Shown here in pieces: positions 53,147 through 63,380 of a stretch of 64,000 bases of DNA. The notes under the pieces are model-generated. The model was given only the letters and a program-made list of their open reading frames with translations. It made no database searches and was not told where the DNA came from. Source of the DNA: Bacillus sp. FJAT-22090 (GTDB lineage Bacteria > Bacillota > Bacilli > Bacillales_A > Planococcaceae). The stretch spans positions 310,001 to 374,000 of the forward strand of contig NZ_VEBK01000003.1 of the NCBI RefSeq assembly GCF_007676755.1. The letters run 5' to 3'. Position 1 is the stretch's first letter. Every line of letters begins with the position of its first letter. The position numbers were made by a program, and so were the translations under genes.

Positions 53147-56100
53147 ATGACTCAACAACTAATCAGTAAAAATACATTTCAACCACTAAACTTTTTTATG
53201 GTTCGCTCACCATTACTATCCTTAAATTTTTATCATAACTTATTTTCCGATTCCTCTGATAACCCCTTAGACTATTCAAAGGTAGTTTCAAATATTAAGA
53301 ATTTCTCTACAACATCGTTTATTCAAGAGGCAATTCTAGTTTCGAGTGGTTCCCTGTACAATTCAATTGCTAATTGGGAGTCAATAACCGATCCCAAAAG
53401 AGACAAAAAAATAATACATTCCCTAAATAGATACCTTATTAGAATGTCTACAAGACCAACACCTTTTGGGCTGTTTTCCGGTATAAGTTATGGATCTTTC
53501 GATAATTCAACAAGTTTCAATATAGGTAACATTAAGGAACATCAAAAAAGAACTAGACCCGATATGGCATGGCTCCTATCAATTATAAGTAAATTAGAAA
53601 CTGAACCCACTGTTATAGAACAATTACGGATACATAAAAATTCAATCACTTATTCTAGTGGTTCTAGATATAAGAATCCATATAATTCTCAAGGGGGGCG
53701 ACAAACAACTGTAAACTCGATTGAAAGTATCTCTATTAATAAGAATGAATTAATTGAATTCATTTTTAACTTAACTGAAGAGTCCATTGATACACGTGAA
53801 ATAATTAGTTTAGCTATTGAAAAATATCCGATAGCTTCAAAAGACAAGATTCTAAAATTAATTTCACAGTTAATTGAAAAGGAATATTTACTAACCAACT
53901 TACGACCACCTCTTACAGATAAAGCGCCTTTCTTATATTTAATTGACCAATTGAAAAAAATTAAAGGAAAAGAAGAATTAACAGAAAAAATTATTAAGAT
54001 ATTACAGCTAATAACAGACTATGATAATACTAAAATAGGTGATGGCTTAAATATATTAAAAGAAATAAATAATGAAATGAATGAAATAGAAAAAACTAAG
54101 AATTTGTTACAAGTTGACACAAGAATAAATACTTCAACAGTAAAACTAAATTATAAAGTTAGCGAGGAGATTTCTAAACTTGCTGAAACGCTTTGGAAAA
54201 TTTCACCGAACAGTATAGGTTTAAAACATATACAACAATATAGAAATGAATTTATCGAAAAATATGGGATATACAGAGAGGTCCCTGTTCTTGAATTACT
54301 TGATGAGGATCAAGGACTTGGGGCTCCAGCCACTTATACAAACCCAATGAGTAGTAAAGAATTAAGCGGCGGTAATAATTCAATATTTGAAAGAAAGCAA
54401 AACTATTTGCTAAATAAATTAATAGAAGCGATAAATTTAAACGAAATAGAAATATGCTTAAATGAAAAAGATTTAAAAGAACTTGAATATGAAGATGCTG
54501 AGAAAAAAGTAGCTCCTAACTCTATGGAACTGTATGGGAATATAATTGCTAAAAATCAGGAAGATATCGATAATGGAGAATTTAATTTTGTTATGGGCAC
54601 TAATTCAGGTTCAGATAGTGCTGGCAAAACATTTGGAAGGTTTTTAGATATTATAGATAATCCAATAATTGAAGAATCATTTTCAACTAATAATCATGAT
54701 GATGATAAAGTTTATGCGGAGTTAGTTTATTTACCTACTGTAGGTAGATCAGCAAATGTAATTTTAACAAAAAATCTATGTAATTATGAAGTAGTTATTG
54801 GTACAAATTCTTCTAAGGAATCTAAATACACAATTCCAGTTTCTGATATAATAGTTGGCTCAACTCTTAAAAGAATGTATTTGAAATCAAAAAGCTTAGG
54901 GAAGGAAATTGTAATTACAGTCAATCATATGCTTAATAATAGATCAGCGCCAAATATTTATAGATTTCTTTCTGAAATATCGAATGATGGAATAAAACAA
55001 TGGTCACCTTTTTATTGGTATTCATTAGAATACTCGACCTTCTTGCCAAGAATAAAAGTGGGGAAATCGATAATTTCTCCTGCTACATGGAACATTAATC
55101 AACAACATATATCGATGTATAAGGGAATGAAATTTACTGAGTGGATGCAATCCTTTAAAAAGTGGTCCGATAAATGGAATATGCCCCGATGGGTTTATCA
55201 AACTATTGGTGATAATAGAATATTACTTGATTTAGAGAATACACTTCATCTAGAAGATTTATATACGCAAATGGGAACTCTAAAAATGGATGAAAACGTT
55301 ACCTTGTTTGAAAAGGAAGATAATAGCATTATAAGCTGGATAAAAGATACGGATGGTAATAGTTATAATGTTGAATATGTATTCCCTTTAGTACGAACTT
55401 ATGATCTACCTTCATTAAACTTGGATAAACATAATAACATAATAAAGCCGATAAGTAGTGCTAACAATGTAGTAAGAAAGTATCCAGGAGGAGACTGGTT
55501 GTATGTAAAACTATATGGAAGTAGCTCTAGAGAAAATGACCTAATTTGTTATTATTTGAAGAATTTTTGTGATGAAATCCTTGAACAAAATCTTGTGGAG
55601 AAGTATTTTTTTATGAGATATGCTGATCCTGATAAACATATAAGGCTAAGATTGAATGGTGATAGCGATATGTTATATCAGAAATTACTTCCTTTATTAC
55701 ATGACTTTTTCAAATCTCTAACAAATGAGGGTCTACTAACCAATGTATCTATTGCAACTTATGACCGAGAAGTAGAAAGATACGGTGGAATATCGTTAAT
55801 AGATAAAGCTGAAACACTATTTTATCATGATAGTAGATCTGTAGAGGGGTTACTTTATCTCCATAGGTTTAGCCATACAAATTTAGATTTGGACATAATA
55901 GCTACTGTTAGTGTTCTTCATTATTTAAAGAGTTTCCGTTTATCTTTTAGTGAACAATTGGAGTGGTTAGACAATACAGAAACCCGAAAGGAATACCTAA
56001 AGGAATTTAGAGAAATAAAGGATACACTCATTCCCCTGAGTCTAGATTTATATGAGGAACCAAACCTGAATATTGAAGGCTTAAGAGAAATATTGAAAGC

Positions 56101-56332
56101 AATAAACCTTAGAAAAGACGCTCTCGAAATATATATAGATGATGTATATATACATGATAAAGAAAATACCTTACTAAATTCACTGTTCGACATTTTTGGA
56201 AGTGTTATTCACATGCATCTAAATCGTCTACTCGGAGTAGATAGAGAAAGAGAGAAAAAAGTAATGACTCTTGCTAGGCATACTTTGTATAATTCCAAGT
56301 ATCTAAGAGAAAGAAAAGCTATAACATGGTAA
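53147..56332 (+). CDS. lanB: Lanthipeptide dehydratase LanB (full length)
   Basis: LanB uses glutamyl-tRNA to dehydrate Ser and Thr of the core. At 1061 residues both parts are fused: the glutamylation domain (about 1-720, with T-R-P-T-P-F-G-L-F-S-G-I near residue 102 and the R-P-D-M-A-W motif) and the C-terminal elimination domain (about 770-1055, starting G-G-D-W-L-Y-V-K-L-Y and including Y-F-F-M-R-Y-A-D-P-D-K-H-I-R-L-R). AGGAGG precedes the ATG. It overlaps lanT by seven bases. Confidence 0.96.
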   Translation: MTQQLISKNTFQPLNFFMVRSPLLSLNFYHNLFSDSSDNPLDYSKVVSNIKNFSTTSFIQEAILVSSGSLYNSIANWESITDPKRDKKIIHSLNRYLIRMSTRPTPFGLFSGISYGSFDNSTSFNIGNIKEHQKRTRPDMAWLLSIISKLETEPTVIEQLRIHKNSITYSSGSRYKNPYNSQGGRQTTVNSIESISINKNELIEFIFNLTEESIDTREIISLAIEKYPIASKDKILKLISQLIEKEYLLTNLRPPLTDKAPFLYLIDQLKKIKGKEELTEKIIKILQLITDYDNTKIGDGLNILKEINNEMNEIEKTKNLLQVDTRINTSTVKLNYKVSEEISKLAETLWKISPNSIGLKHIQQYRNEFIEKYGIYREVPVLELLDEDQGLGAPATYTNPMSSKELSGGNNSIFERKQNYLLNKLIEAINLNEIEICLNEKDLKELEYEDAEKKVAPNSMELYGNIIAKNQEDIDNGEFNFVMGTNSGSDSAGKTFGRFLDIIDNPIIEESFSTNNHDDDKVYAELVYLPTVGRSANVILTKNLCNYEVVIGTNSSKESKYTIPVSDIIVGSTLKRMYLKSKSLGKEIVITVNHMLNNRSAPNIYRFLSEISNDGIKQWSPFYWYSLEYSTFLPRIKVGKSIISPATWNINQQHISMYKGMKFTEWMQSFKKWSDKWNMPRWVYQTIGDNRILLDLENTLHLEDLYTQMGTLKMDENVTLFEKEDNSIISWIKDTDGNSYNVEYVFPLVRTYDLPSLNLDKHNNIIKPISSANNVVRKYPGGDWLYVKLYGSSSRENDLICYYLKNFCDEILEQNLVEKYFFMRYADPDKHIRLRLNGDSDMLYQKLLPLLHDFFKSLTNEGLLTNVSIATYDREVERYGGISLIDKAETLFYHDSRSVEGLLYLHRFSHTNLDLDIIATVSVLHYLKSFRLSFSEQLEWLDNTETRKEYLKEFREIKDTLIPLSLDLYEEPNLNIEGLREILKAINLRKDALEIYIDDVYIHDKENTLLNSLFDIFGSVIHMHLNRLLGVDREREKKVMTLARHTLYNSKYLRERKAITW

Positions 56333-58164
56333 ATTCAGATGTAAATTTTAAAGAAGTCATAGCATCTTTTAAAAACTGGCCTAGAGTTTTCAAGCTTTTG
56401 TGGAAAACCGAAAAAAAATCCCTAATTATAATTCTTATGTTAAGTGTCCTGGGAGGGCTTAGTCCTTCCCTAATTTTGATAGGAAATCAGTTCTTAATTA
56501 ATAGTGTTTCGATTGGATGGGAAAAAGGTTTTCACTTAGTCATCAAAGGGTTGGTATTACTAGCAAGTATTTATATATTGCAGTTAATAATTTTACAAAT
56601 AAATGAATATGTAAAAGGTGTTTTTGCATTAAAACTGGCTAATCATGTTAATATTATTATTATGGAAAAATCTTTAAAACTTACTCTAAAAGATTTTGAA
56701 GATGCTAGTATATATGATCAACTCCAAAGAGCACAAATGGAAGCATCCAGCAGACCCTTTGCAATATTTAATCAAATTCTCTTTATCCTAAGCAGTTTTG
56801 TTACGTTAGTTTCTACTGCTATGATTTTAATACTTTGGAAATGGTGGCTAGTTCTATTACTATTAATCATTCCTTTGTTGTCGTCATTATCGTTATTAAG
56901 ATTAGGAAAAAAAGAATTTAATGTAGAATGGGAAAGAGCACCAACTCGAAGGAAATCATGGTACATGAGTTTCTTATTGACTAAAGATGTAAACATTAAG
57001 GAAATAAAGCTTTTTAACCTAGGAGAGCATCTTTTAAAACAATACAAAAAAATTAATACCGATTTCGTAAATGTCGATAAAAAATTACTTTTTCGACGTA
57101 CTATTTTGACTTCTGCTATTAATATTTTAAATCAAATTGTAGTTACACTCTTAACTCTATACATTTTAATAGCTGCTCTGAGCAATCAAATTATGATTGG
57201 AACTATGGTTAGTTACATTCAAGCATTATCTTCAACCCAGAGTACAACTGGCACCTTGTTAAATCAAATCTTTTCAATGTATGAAAATAATTTATATATG
57301 GAACAATTATTTTCATTTTTAGATATTGAAGAAGAAGCCCATGATCAAGATGATAATATTAGTAAGATTGAACTTAATAATATAAATTCAATTGAATTTA
57401 AGAATGTATCTTTTAAGTACCCTTACCAAGAAAAGTATTCACTCGAAAACGTATCTTTTCTTATCAAAAAAGATGAGGTAATAGCTATTGTCGGGAAAAA
57501 TGGTTCGGGGAAAACAACCTTAGTTAAATTACTAACCAAACTCTACATGGACTATTCAGGAGAAATTCTAATTAACGACATTCCAATAAACCAATATTCT
57601 ACTAAGAGTCTTCAGGATAATATTGGCGTCTTATTTCAAGACTTTATAAAATATGAACTTACGGCAAGAGAAAATATTGGATTTGGCAAATTAGAAAGCC
57701 TTCAAAATAATGAAAGATTATTTGAAGCAATACGAAAATCGGGTATCTATGATAAAGTAAATGATTTACCACAAAAGCTAGATACTCAATTGGGAAGATG
57801 GTTTGCTGAAGGTCAACAATTGTCCGGTGGTGAATGGCAAAAAATAGGTATTTCTCGAGCTATTGTTAGAGATGCTAGTTTATATATTTTAGATGAACCA
57901 AGTTCAGCTTTAGATCCTAATGCAGAAAAATACTTATTCGAAAGCTTTCACAAATTAATAAGTGGAAAGATTGGGATTTATATTTCACATCGCTTTTCTA
58001 CTGTTAAAAACGCTACAAGGATTCTTGTATTTGACGAAGGAAAAATTATTGAAAATGATACTCATACAAACCTTATGAAACAAAATGGGGTATATGCAGA
58101 ACTATATAATTTACAAGCATCTCCATATCTATATGAAAATTCTTTCCATCTTATAGAAGGGTAG
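56326..58164 (+). CDS. lanT: Lanthipeptide ABC exporter LanT
   Basis: This 612-residue half-transporter has six membrane helices (first 330 residues) and an ATPase domain: Walker A G-K-N-G-S-G-K-T at residue 390, signature L-S-G-G-E-W-Q-K and Walker B L-Y-I-L-D-E-P. It has no N-terminal C39 protease, as expected for class I, so it exports the modified peptide with leader attached. It is translationally coupled to lanB and 10 bp before lanC. Confidence 0.95.
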   Translation: MVNSDVNFKEVIASFKNWPRVFKLLWKTEKKSLIIILMLSVLGGLSPSLILIGNQFLINSVSIGWEKGFHLVIKGLVLLASIYILQLIILQINEYVKGVFALKLANHVNIIIMEKSLKLTLKDFEDASIYDQLQRAQMEASSRPFAIFNQILFILSSFVTLVSTAMILILWKWWLVLLLLIIPLLSSLSLLRLGKKEFNVEWERAPTRRKSWYMSFLLTKDVNIKEIKLFNLGEHLLKQYKKINTDFVNVDKKLLFRRTILTSAINILNQIVVTLLTLYILIAALSNQIMIGTMVSYIQALSSTQSTTGTLLNQIFSMYENNLYMEQLFSFLDIEEEAHDQDDNISKIELNNINSIEFKNVSFKYPYQEKYSLENVSFLIKKDEVIAIVGKNGSGKTTLVKLLTKLYMDYSGEILINDIPINQYSTKSLQDNIGVLFQDFIKYELTARENIGFGKLESLQNNERLFEAIRKSGIYDKVNDLPQKLDTQLGRWFAEGQQLSGGEWQKIGISRAIVRDASLYILDEPSSALDPNAEKYLFESFHKLISGKIGIYISHRFSTVKNATRILVFDEGKIIENDTHTNLMKQNGVYAELYNLQASPYLYENSFHLIEG

Positions 58165-58174
58165 GTTTTAATAA

Positions 58175-59542
58175 TTGAATAATGTAATTACTGAAAAAAG
58201 TCATAAGCAGCATAGTCAATTAATGACGTTAGTTTTAGATACAGCTACAAAGATGTCTGATTCAAATATAGTCAGGCAATATTCTAACGCAGAAGAGAAT
58301 ATTATAGAAATCGAAGGTAGAAAATTATTACCGTGGAACGATACTTGTCTTTCCCATGGGTTACCAGGGCTTTGTATTTTATTTGGAGAACTAGATAATA
58401 TGTTTCCTAATGATGAATGGGATGTAGTGGGACACTCTTTGATGGTTGAAATTCAGAAAAGAATCGAAGAGCAACCTATTATTTCTTCCTCTACTTTTAG
58501 TGGATGGGCAGGAATCGGCTTTGCTGCACGAGCTCTATCAAGGAACGGAACTAGATATCAAAAGTTTATTAAAGAAGTTAATCAAATAATTGTTGAGCAA
58601 GTTAAGATGAAACTGGACTATATAACACAACAAAATGAACTTTCCTCCACTGGCGCTGTAATGAATGATTATGATGCTATTGAAGGATTATCCGGAATTG
58701 GAAGATACCTGTTATTTTATAGCGATGAACCCAATATTAGGGACATCGTTCATGAAATACAAAAATATTTAATTGGTCTTACAAAAGAGATTTTTATTGA
58801 TGGTCACCAAGTTCCAGGTTGGTTTATTTCAAATTCTAATCAGTTTTTGGATGCAGATAAAGAAGAAAACCCTATAGGTAATTTTAATTGTGGACTTTCA
58901 CATGGAATTCCTGGTCCTATGGCTTTTCTATCTCTATCTATGATCGCCGGATTAGAAATAGATGGTCAAAAAGAAGCAATAAATAAAATAGGAGATTGGC
59001 TAATTGAAAAAGTAATCGATGATAACAGCATAATTTACTTTCCAACGCATGTTAGCTGGGAAGCAGAAATTACAGGAGAAAAAATAAAATCCCCAAATAG
59101 AGATGCTTGGTGTTACGGAACACCTGGTGTAGCAAGAGCTCTTTATCTTGCTGGAAAAGCCTTAAATAATAAAGCATATATTAACATATCGCAACAAGGA
59201 ATTAGTTCAATATTTAAAAGAAGTGAATCAGAAAGAGATTTGACTTCTCAAACCTTTTGCCATGGTCTAAGTGGGTTATTACATATAACCGAAATAATGA
59301 ATAATGAGTTTCAAGACAAGGATCTTTTCCTAGAATGTGAAAAACTGAAAGAAACAATAATTAATGGGTACAATGAGTCTTCGCCATTTGGTTTTCAAGA
59401 TATTGAGTATATTGGATCAAAGGCAAAGTATATGAATAAGGCTGGGATGTTAGACGGGACAACTGGAATATTATTATCGCTTTTATTTTATAAAAATAAA
59501 AAAAGCTACACAGATTGGGATTCTTTGTTCTTACTAAATTAA
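58175..59542 (+). CDS. lanC: Lanthipeptide cyclase LanC
   Basis: LanC joins Cys thiols to dehydrated residues. The zinc ligands are C313 in W-C-Y-G-T-P-G, C362 and H363 in F-C-H-G-L-S-G; the catalytic His lies in C-G-L-S-H-G-I-P-G. The 455-residue alpha-toroid is normal in length. Start is TTG, 11 bases after a GGGTAGG element. It ends the lanABTC operon. Confidence 0.95.
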   Translation: MNNVITEKSHKQHSQLMTLVLDTATKMSDSNIVRQYSNAEENIIEIEGRKLLPWNDTCLSHGLPGLCILFGELDNMFPNDEWDVVGHSLMVEIQKRIEEQPIISSSTFSGWAGIGFAARALSRNGTRYQKFIKEVNQIIVEQVKMKLDYITQQNELSSTGAVMNDYDAIEGLSGIGRYLLFYSDEPNIRDIVHEIQKYLIGLTKEIFIDGHQVPGWFISNSNQFLDADKEENPIGNFNCGLSHGIPGPMAFLSLSMIAGLEIDGQKEAINKIGDWLIEKVIDDNSIIYFPTHVSWEAEITGEKIKSPNRDAWCYGTPGVARALYLAGKALNNKAYINISQQGISSIFKRSESERDLTSQTFCHGLSGLLHITEIMNNEFQDKDLFLECEKLKETIINGYNESSPFGFQDIEYIGSKAKYMNKAGMLDGTTGILLSLLFYKNKKSYTDWDSLFLLN

Positions 59543-59570
59543 CAAACAGGCTGCACACTCTTATTCAAAA

Positions 59571-59609
59571 AAAATAGCCGATATTCTTTGGAAATTATCG
59601 GCTTTCTTC
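59571..59609 (+). terminator. Terminator of the lanABTC operon
   Basis: AGCCGATA pairs with TATCGGCT, followed by TTCTTC; A run in front suits both strands. Confidence 0.75.
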
Positions 59610-59731
59610 ATATGAAAATTTGCTTTGCTTATGTATTTCACTAGGTAGAAATCCATTTTTAAAATGAAGGAAATAAAGAGTGTTGTGCCTCGCTCTGGTT
59701 CAAATACGTACCGCTCTCATTGTCTATAAGA

Positions 59732-60439
59732 TTAATTTCCACCCCATCTATAACCTACCCCCCAAACCGTTTGAATATAACTGGAACAATTAAAATACTT
59801 TAACTTTTTTCTAATTTTTTTAATATGCTCCGTTACCATATGATTTTCAAAGTAAGGGGAGTTACTTCCCAAAATACCACTATAAATTTCCTCACGTGTA
59901 AACACTCTGCCAGGGTTCCGACATAATAATTTAATTATTTCAAATTCCCTATTTGTAAGCTTGATTTCTTCGTTCTCGTAAAAAATTTTATGTTCAAGTA
60001 AGTTGATATTTATTTTTTCATAACTTATGACATTCTCAGTGCTAGTTTCATATTTATTTGATACTCTATTGATTCTTCTCATATGCGCATCAACTCTAAC
60101 TTTTAACTCTTTTAAGCTAAAAGGTTTAACTATATAATCATCGGCACCTACTTTAAATCCGTGAATTTTTTCTTCTTCTTTATTTTTTGAACTAAATAGT
60201 ATTAAAGGAATATCAATCTCTTCACGCAGAATTTTAATGACTTCATAACCACTTAAATCAGGTAACATAATATCAATAAGTATGAGGTTAGGATGAAATC
60301 TTCTAGCTTGAATGATTCCTTCTACACCTGTATTGGAGTATTCCACCGAGTACCCATCTGTTGCAAAACTTTTACATAGAAGAGAAGTGATGCTAGGTTC
60401 ATCATCTATTATTAGTATTTTTTTTTCTGGAGCTATCAA
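59732..60439 (-). CDS. OmpR-family response regulator (second of the cluster)
   Basis: Receiver domain with acidic pair D12-D13, phosphoacceptor D56 in L-I-D-I-M-L-P, and conserved K-P-F; winged-helix output ends W-G-V-G-Y-R-W. Start is TTG after AAAGGGGA. It lies 13 bp after the kinase gene in the immunity/regulatory operon. It is clearly different in sequence from the regulator at 61898, so it is not a recent duplicate. Confidence 0.93.
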   Translation of the reverse strand: MIAPEKKILIIDDEPSITSLLCKSFATDGYSVEYSNTGVEGIIQARRFHPNLILIDIMLPDLSGYEVIKILREEIDIPLILFSSKNKEEEKIHGFKVGADDYIVKPFSLKELKVRVDAHMRRINRVSNKYETSTENVISYEKININLLEHKIFYENEEIKLTNREFEIIKLLCRNPGRVFTREEIYSGILGSNSPYFENHMVTEHIKKIRKKLKYFNCSSYIQTVWGVGYRWGGN

Positions 60440-60452
60440 GATAATATCCCCT

Positions 60453-61919
60453 TTATTTATTATTTTTTAAATCATTAGGTATCATGAAGTAAACGTGTGC
60501 GCCTCCAAGTCTACTACTATTTTCTGCATGAATAGTCCCCTTATGTTTCTCAATAATCATTTTAGCGCTGTACAAACCCAACCCTGAGTTATTTTTGTTA
60601 AGTTCCTTGTTCTTTGATTCCTGAAAGAATTTGAAAAATATATTCTCGATAGACGTTTCATTAAAACCTACACCCGAATCGTAAGCATGAAACATCAAAC
60701 CATTTTCTTCCAAAATTACAATTACTTCAATTCTACCTTCTTTTGGAGTAAAACGAAGACTATTTATCAAAATATTGTCGATTACTTGGTGAATTTGTTC
60801 TGAGTCCATAAAAAAGTCTCTTATGTTTTTGGAATTTTTAATAGAATATTTAAATGCAATATCTTTCTCTTGAATAATGTATTTAAAACTTTCCAACTTC
60901 TCAGTAAAATACTCTTCGATTCTTATTTGACTGAAAGAAGAACTCAGTGATAAGTTACCCAATTCATTAATAACGTTTATTCTATTAATTAATGCAGACA
61001 TTCTATCTGCAGTTGAGTCTATTATCTGTAAGTATTCGAACAATAACTCTTGGTCTTTCCATAAGCCCTCCATCAATCCTTCAGAATGTCCTTTTATTAT
61101 GGTTAGGGGCGTCTTTAAATCATGAGATATCGTCGTAATATAGTTTCTTTTTTCTTGTTCTAAATTCCATGTTTGAAATAAACTCTCTTCCAATTCATAT
61201 CTCATCTGTTCAAAAGCAAATATTAAATCTCCGATCTCATTATTACTCTTATAATTTAGTTTAAAATTTAAGTTTTTATTTTTAATATGGTTTGACGCTG
61301 CTATCAATTCTTTAATTGGTATTGATATTCTTTTACCTATTATAGATGCAAAGAGGATAGTCAATAATACAATATAAATAAAAGGACTAAAGATTACTAA
61401 AAGAGCTAATATGAAGGGAGTTAATGAATTATACGATAGCTTAATCTTATAGTTTAGGCCCACAGCACCTCGTAATTCCTCTGCTTCATTAAATATAGGA
61501 ATATAATAAATAAATTCATTAGGGTCATTGCCTTTCTGAACTTTTAAGTTCAGATTTTTTTTAAGTGGATTTTGTTCGTTGATGTAGGTTTCTTTTAAAG
61601 TTCCATATTTAAACTTCCCACTAGCATCAAGTACCTGATATTTTATACCTTCCTCTGGTATGATTTCCTCTAATTCTTTTTGTCCAACTAGGGTTAAAAG
61701 TGTTGCCCCGGTATCGTCAATATAACTTTCAATAATAGGAATTTTCTTTTCGTAGTAATTAGCAGGTAATATTATGTCCTGTCCATATTTGACCCACCAT
61801 GTGATACTTAAAATGAGAGTTAATATGGTAAAAAAAACACTGGCTATAATAATAGTTAAAAATCCCGTAATTAATTGAGTCTTTATAGATTTATTTTTCA
61901 ACACTTCACTAATACCCAC
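60453..61919 (-). CDS. lanK: Sensor histidine kinase (LanK type)
   Basis: Two membrane helices (about 16-42 and 168-195) flank an outer sensor domain, followed by HAMP, HisKA with H266 in T-I-S-H-D-L-K-T-P-L, and an ATPase domain ending N-S-G-L-G-L-Y-S-A. The outer domain of about 125 residues could sense the mature lanthipeptide or envelope stress. It overlaps the upstream regulator by 22 bases and is followed by another, so one kinase serves or is flanked by two regulators. Confidence 0.93.
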   Translation of the reverse strand: MGISEVLKNKSIKTQLITGFLTIIIASVFFTILTLILSITWWVKYGQDIILPANYYEKKIPIIESYIDDTGATLLTLVGQKELEEIIPEEGIKYQVLDASGKFKYGTLKETYINEQNPLKKNLNLKVQKGNDPNEFIYYIPIFNEAEELRGAVGLNYKIKLSYNSLTPFILALLVIFSPFIYIVLLTILFASIIGKRISIPIKELIAASNHIKNKNLNFKLNYKSNNEIGDLIFAFEQMRYELEESLFQTWNLEQEKRNYITTISHDLKTPLTIIKGHSEGLMEGLWKDQELLFEYLQIIDSTADRMSALINRINVINELGNLSLSSSFSQIRIEEYFTEKLESFKYIIQEKDIAFKYSIKNSKNIRDFFMDSEQIHQVIDNILINSLRFTPKEGRIEVIVILEENGLMFHAYDSGVGFNETSIENIFFKFFQESKNKELNKNNSGLGLYSAKMIIEKHKGTIHAENSSRLGGAHVYFMIPNDLKNNK

Positions 61920-62599
61920 TTATATCCTATTCCCCAAGAGGTTTCAATGTATTTATAATTTGAATCTGCGGTACCTAATTTGAATCTTATCTTTTTTATA
62001 TGTTCTACTACTGTTGTTAGATCAGAATCATTCATATAGCCCCATACTTGATTAAACAATTGCTCTTTTGTGAGGACCTGTTTTGGATGCAAAGCAAGTG
62101 TCTTTAATAATTGAAATTCAGTTTTTGTAAAGGGAACTACTTCATTCTTAATTGTCACTTCATACTTTTTCATATCAATCTTCAGGTTACCAAATATTAA
62201 GACTTCTTCAATTACACTATCTTCTTTTGCTCTTCTTAAGTTGGCTATAATTCGTGCTTTGAGCTCCTTAATGCTGAAAGGTTTGTTTATGAAATCATCT
62301 CCACCAATCATTAGTCCTTCAATTTTAGAGTTTTCACTACTATCAGCACTAATAAAAATAATTGGACAATTGAAATACTCCCTAATTTGCAGGCACAAAT
62401 CAAAACCGTTTATGTCAGGTAGCATGACATCTAATAGAATTAGGTCTATTTCTTCCTTAAGCTGCTTAAGTGCATCAGTTCCATTAAAAGAAACTATTAC
62501 ATCATACCCCTCGAGCATTAATGCATTTTTCAAAAAGTTAATTATTTCTAGTTCATCATCTACGATTAGTATCGTTTTTCCACCACTAATTTGAATCAC
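61898..62599 (-). CDS. lanR: OmpR-family response regulator (first of the cluster)
   Basis: Receiver domain with D14-D15, phosphoacceptor D57 in L-L-D-V-M-L-P and N-K-P-F; winged helix ends W-G-I-G-Y-K-W. The GTG start lies three bases after the permease stop and overlaps AAGGGG, so translation is probably coupled. It overlaps the kinase gene and is the most likely cognate LanR for the lanA promoter. Confidence 0.92.
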   Translation of the reverse strand: MIQISGGKTILIVDDELEIINFLKNALMLEGYDVIVSFNGTDALKQLKEEIDLILLDVMLPDINGFDLCLQIREYFNCPIIFISADSSENSKIEGLMIGGDDFINKPFSIKELKARIIANLRRAKEDSVIEEVLIFGNLKIDMKKYEVTIKNEVVPFTKTEFQLLKTLALHPKQVLTKEQLFNQVWGYMNDSDLTTVVEHIKKIRFKLGTADSNYKYIETSWGIGYKWVLVKC

Positions 62600-62602
62600 C
62601 CC

Positions 62603-63370
62603 TTAATCATATACATCTTTTTTACTCCAAATTAAAATAGTTATAAAGAACCCTATAGTTATTATAATACCATTAATAACAAAAAACGTTATATTCCCAT
62701 TATTTATTAGATTGAATGTGTATTCACCAGCTATTAGAAAAAAAGAAAAGTTATCACTTATATAAAGTGAACCAACAATTAAAGCTAATATGATTATAAA
62801 ATTTAGAACTGTATTTGAAAAAATGGAACATACAACATGTGCAATGATCATAATTGACATGAAAATTACGAATAATACACCGTAATACTTAGCCGTATAT
62901 AAAAGCGCTCCAATTTGATTTAAATTTTCATGATTAAGTATTGATACAGACTTTACTTGCTCGGCACTAAAACTTCCATAGATAAAACTAACAACGAACC
63001 CAGAAATTAAAAACAACAAAACAATAATGAGTTGAGATATTATTTTGGAAATTACAAATTCTATTCTCTTACCCGGCTTTATCATGACCATTCGATAAGA
63101 ACCTGAACTTACTTCACCGCTAAAACTATCGATGAATAATAGGGGGAATATCAATAAACTGAGGATAATATAGACTTCTTTGGCTACAAGTACCGGTAAA
63201 TTTAAATTATTTAACGGTGCTTGCGTTTCCCGATTGTAGAAGCCCATATCAAAAAATGATAAAAAAGCACTACTTCCAATTATTATAATTAGATAAGCTA
63301 TAAATAAAACCAGTGTCTTTTTCCTAAATAATGCTCTTTCTAATTCACTTATTGTCAATGCTTTTAGCAT
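62603..63370 (-). CDS. ABC-2 permease, likely lanthipeptide immunity subunit
   Basis: Six hydrophobic segments in 255 residues, opening L-K-A-L-T-I-S-E-L-E-R-A-L-F-R-K-K-T, are typical of LanE/LanG-type permeases. In the family these pull lanthipeptide off the membrane to protect the producer. ATG 63370 follows GAGGTGAT. It lies 10 bp after a similar permease gene and three bases before the response regulator. Whether it is E or G cannot be told. Confidence 0.85.
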   Translation of the reverse strand: MLKALTISELERALFRKKTLVLFIAYLIIIIGSSAFLSFFDMGFYNRETQAPLNNLNLPVLVAKEVYIILSLLIFPLLFIDSFSGEVSSGSYRMVMIKPGKRIEFVISKIISQLIIVLLFLISGFVVSFIYGSFSAEQVKSVSILNHENLNQIGALLYTAKYYGVLFVIFMSIMIIAHVVCSIFSNTVLNFIIILALIVGSLYISDNFSFFLIAGEYTFNLINNGNITFFVINGIIITIGFFITILIWSKKDVYD

Positions 63371-63380
63371 AATAATCACC

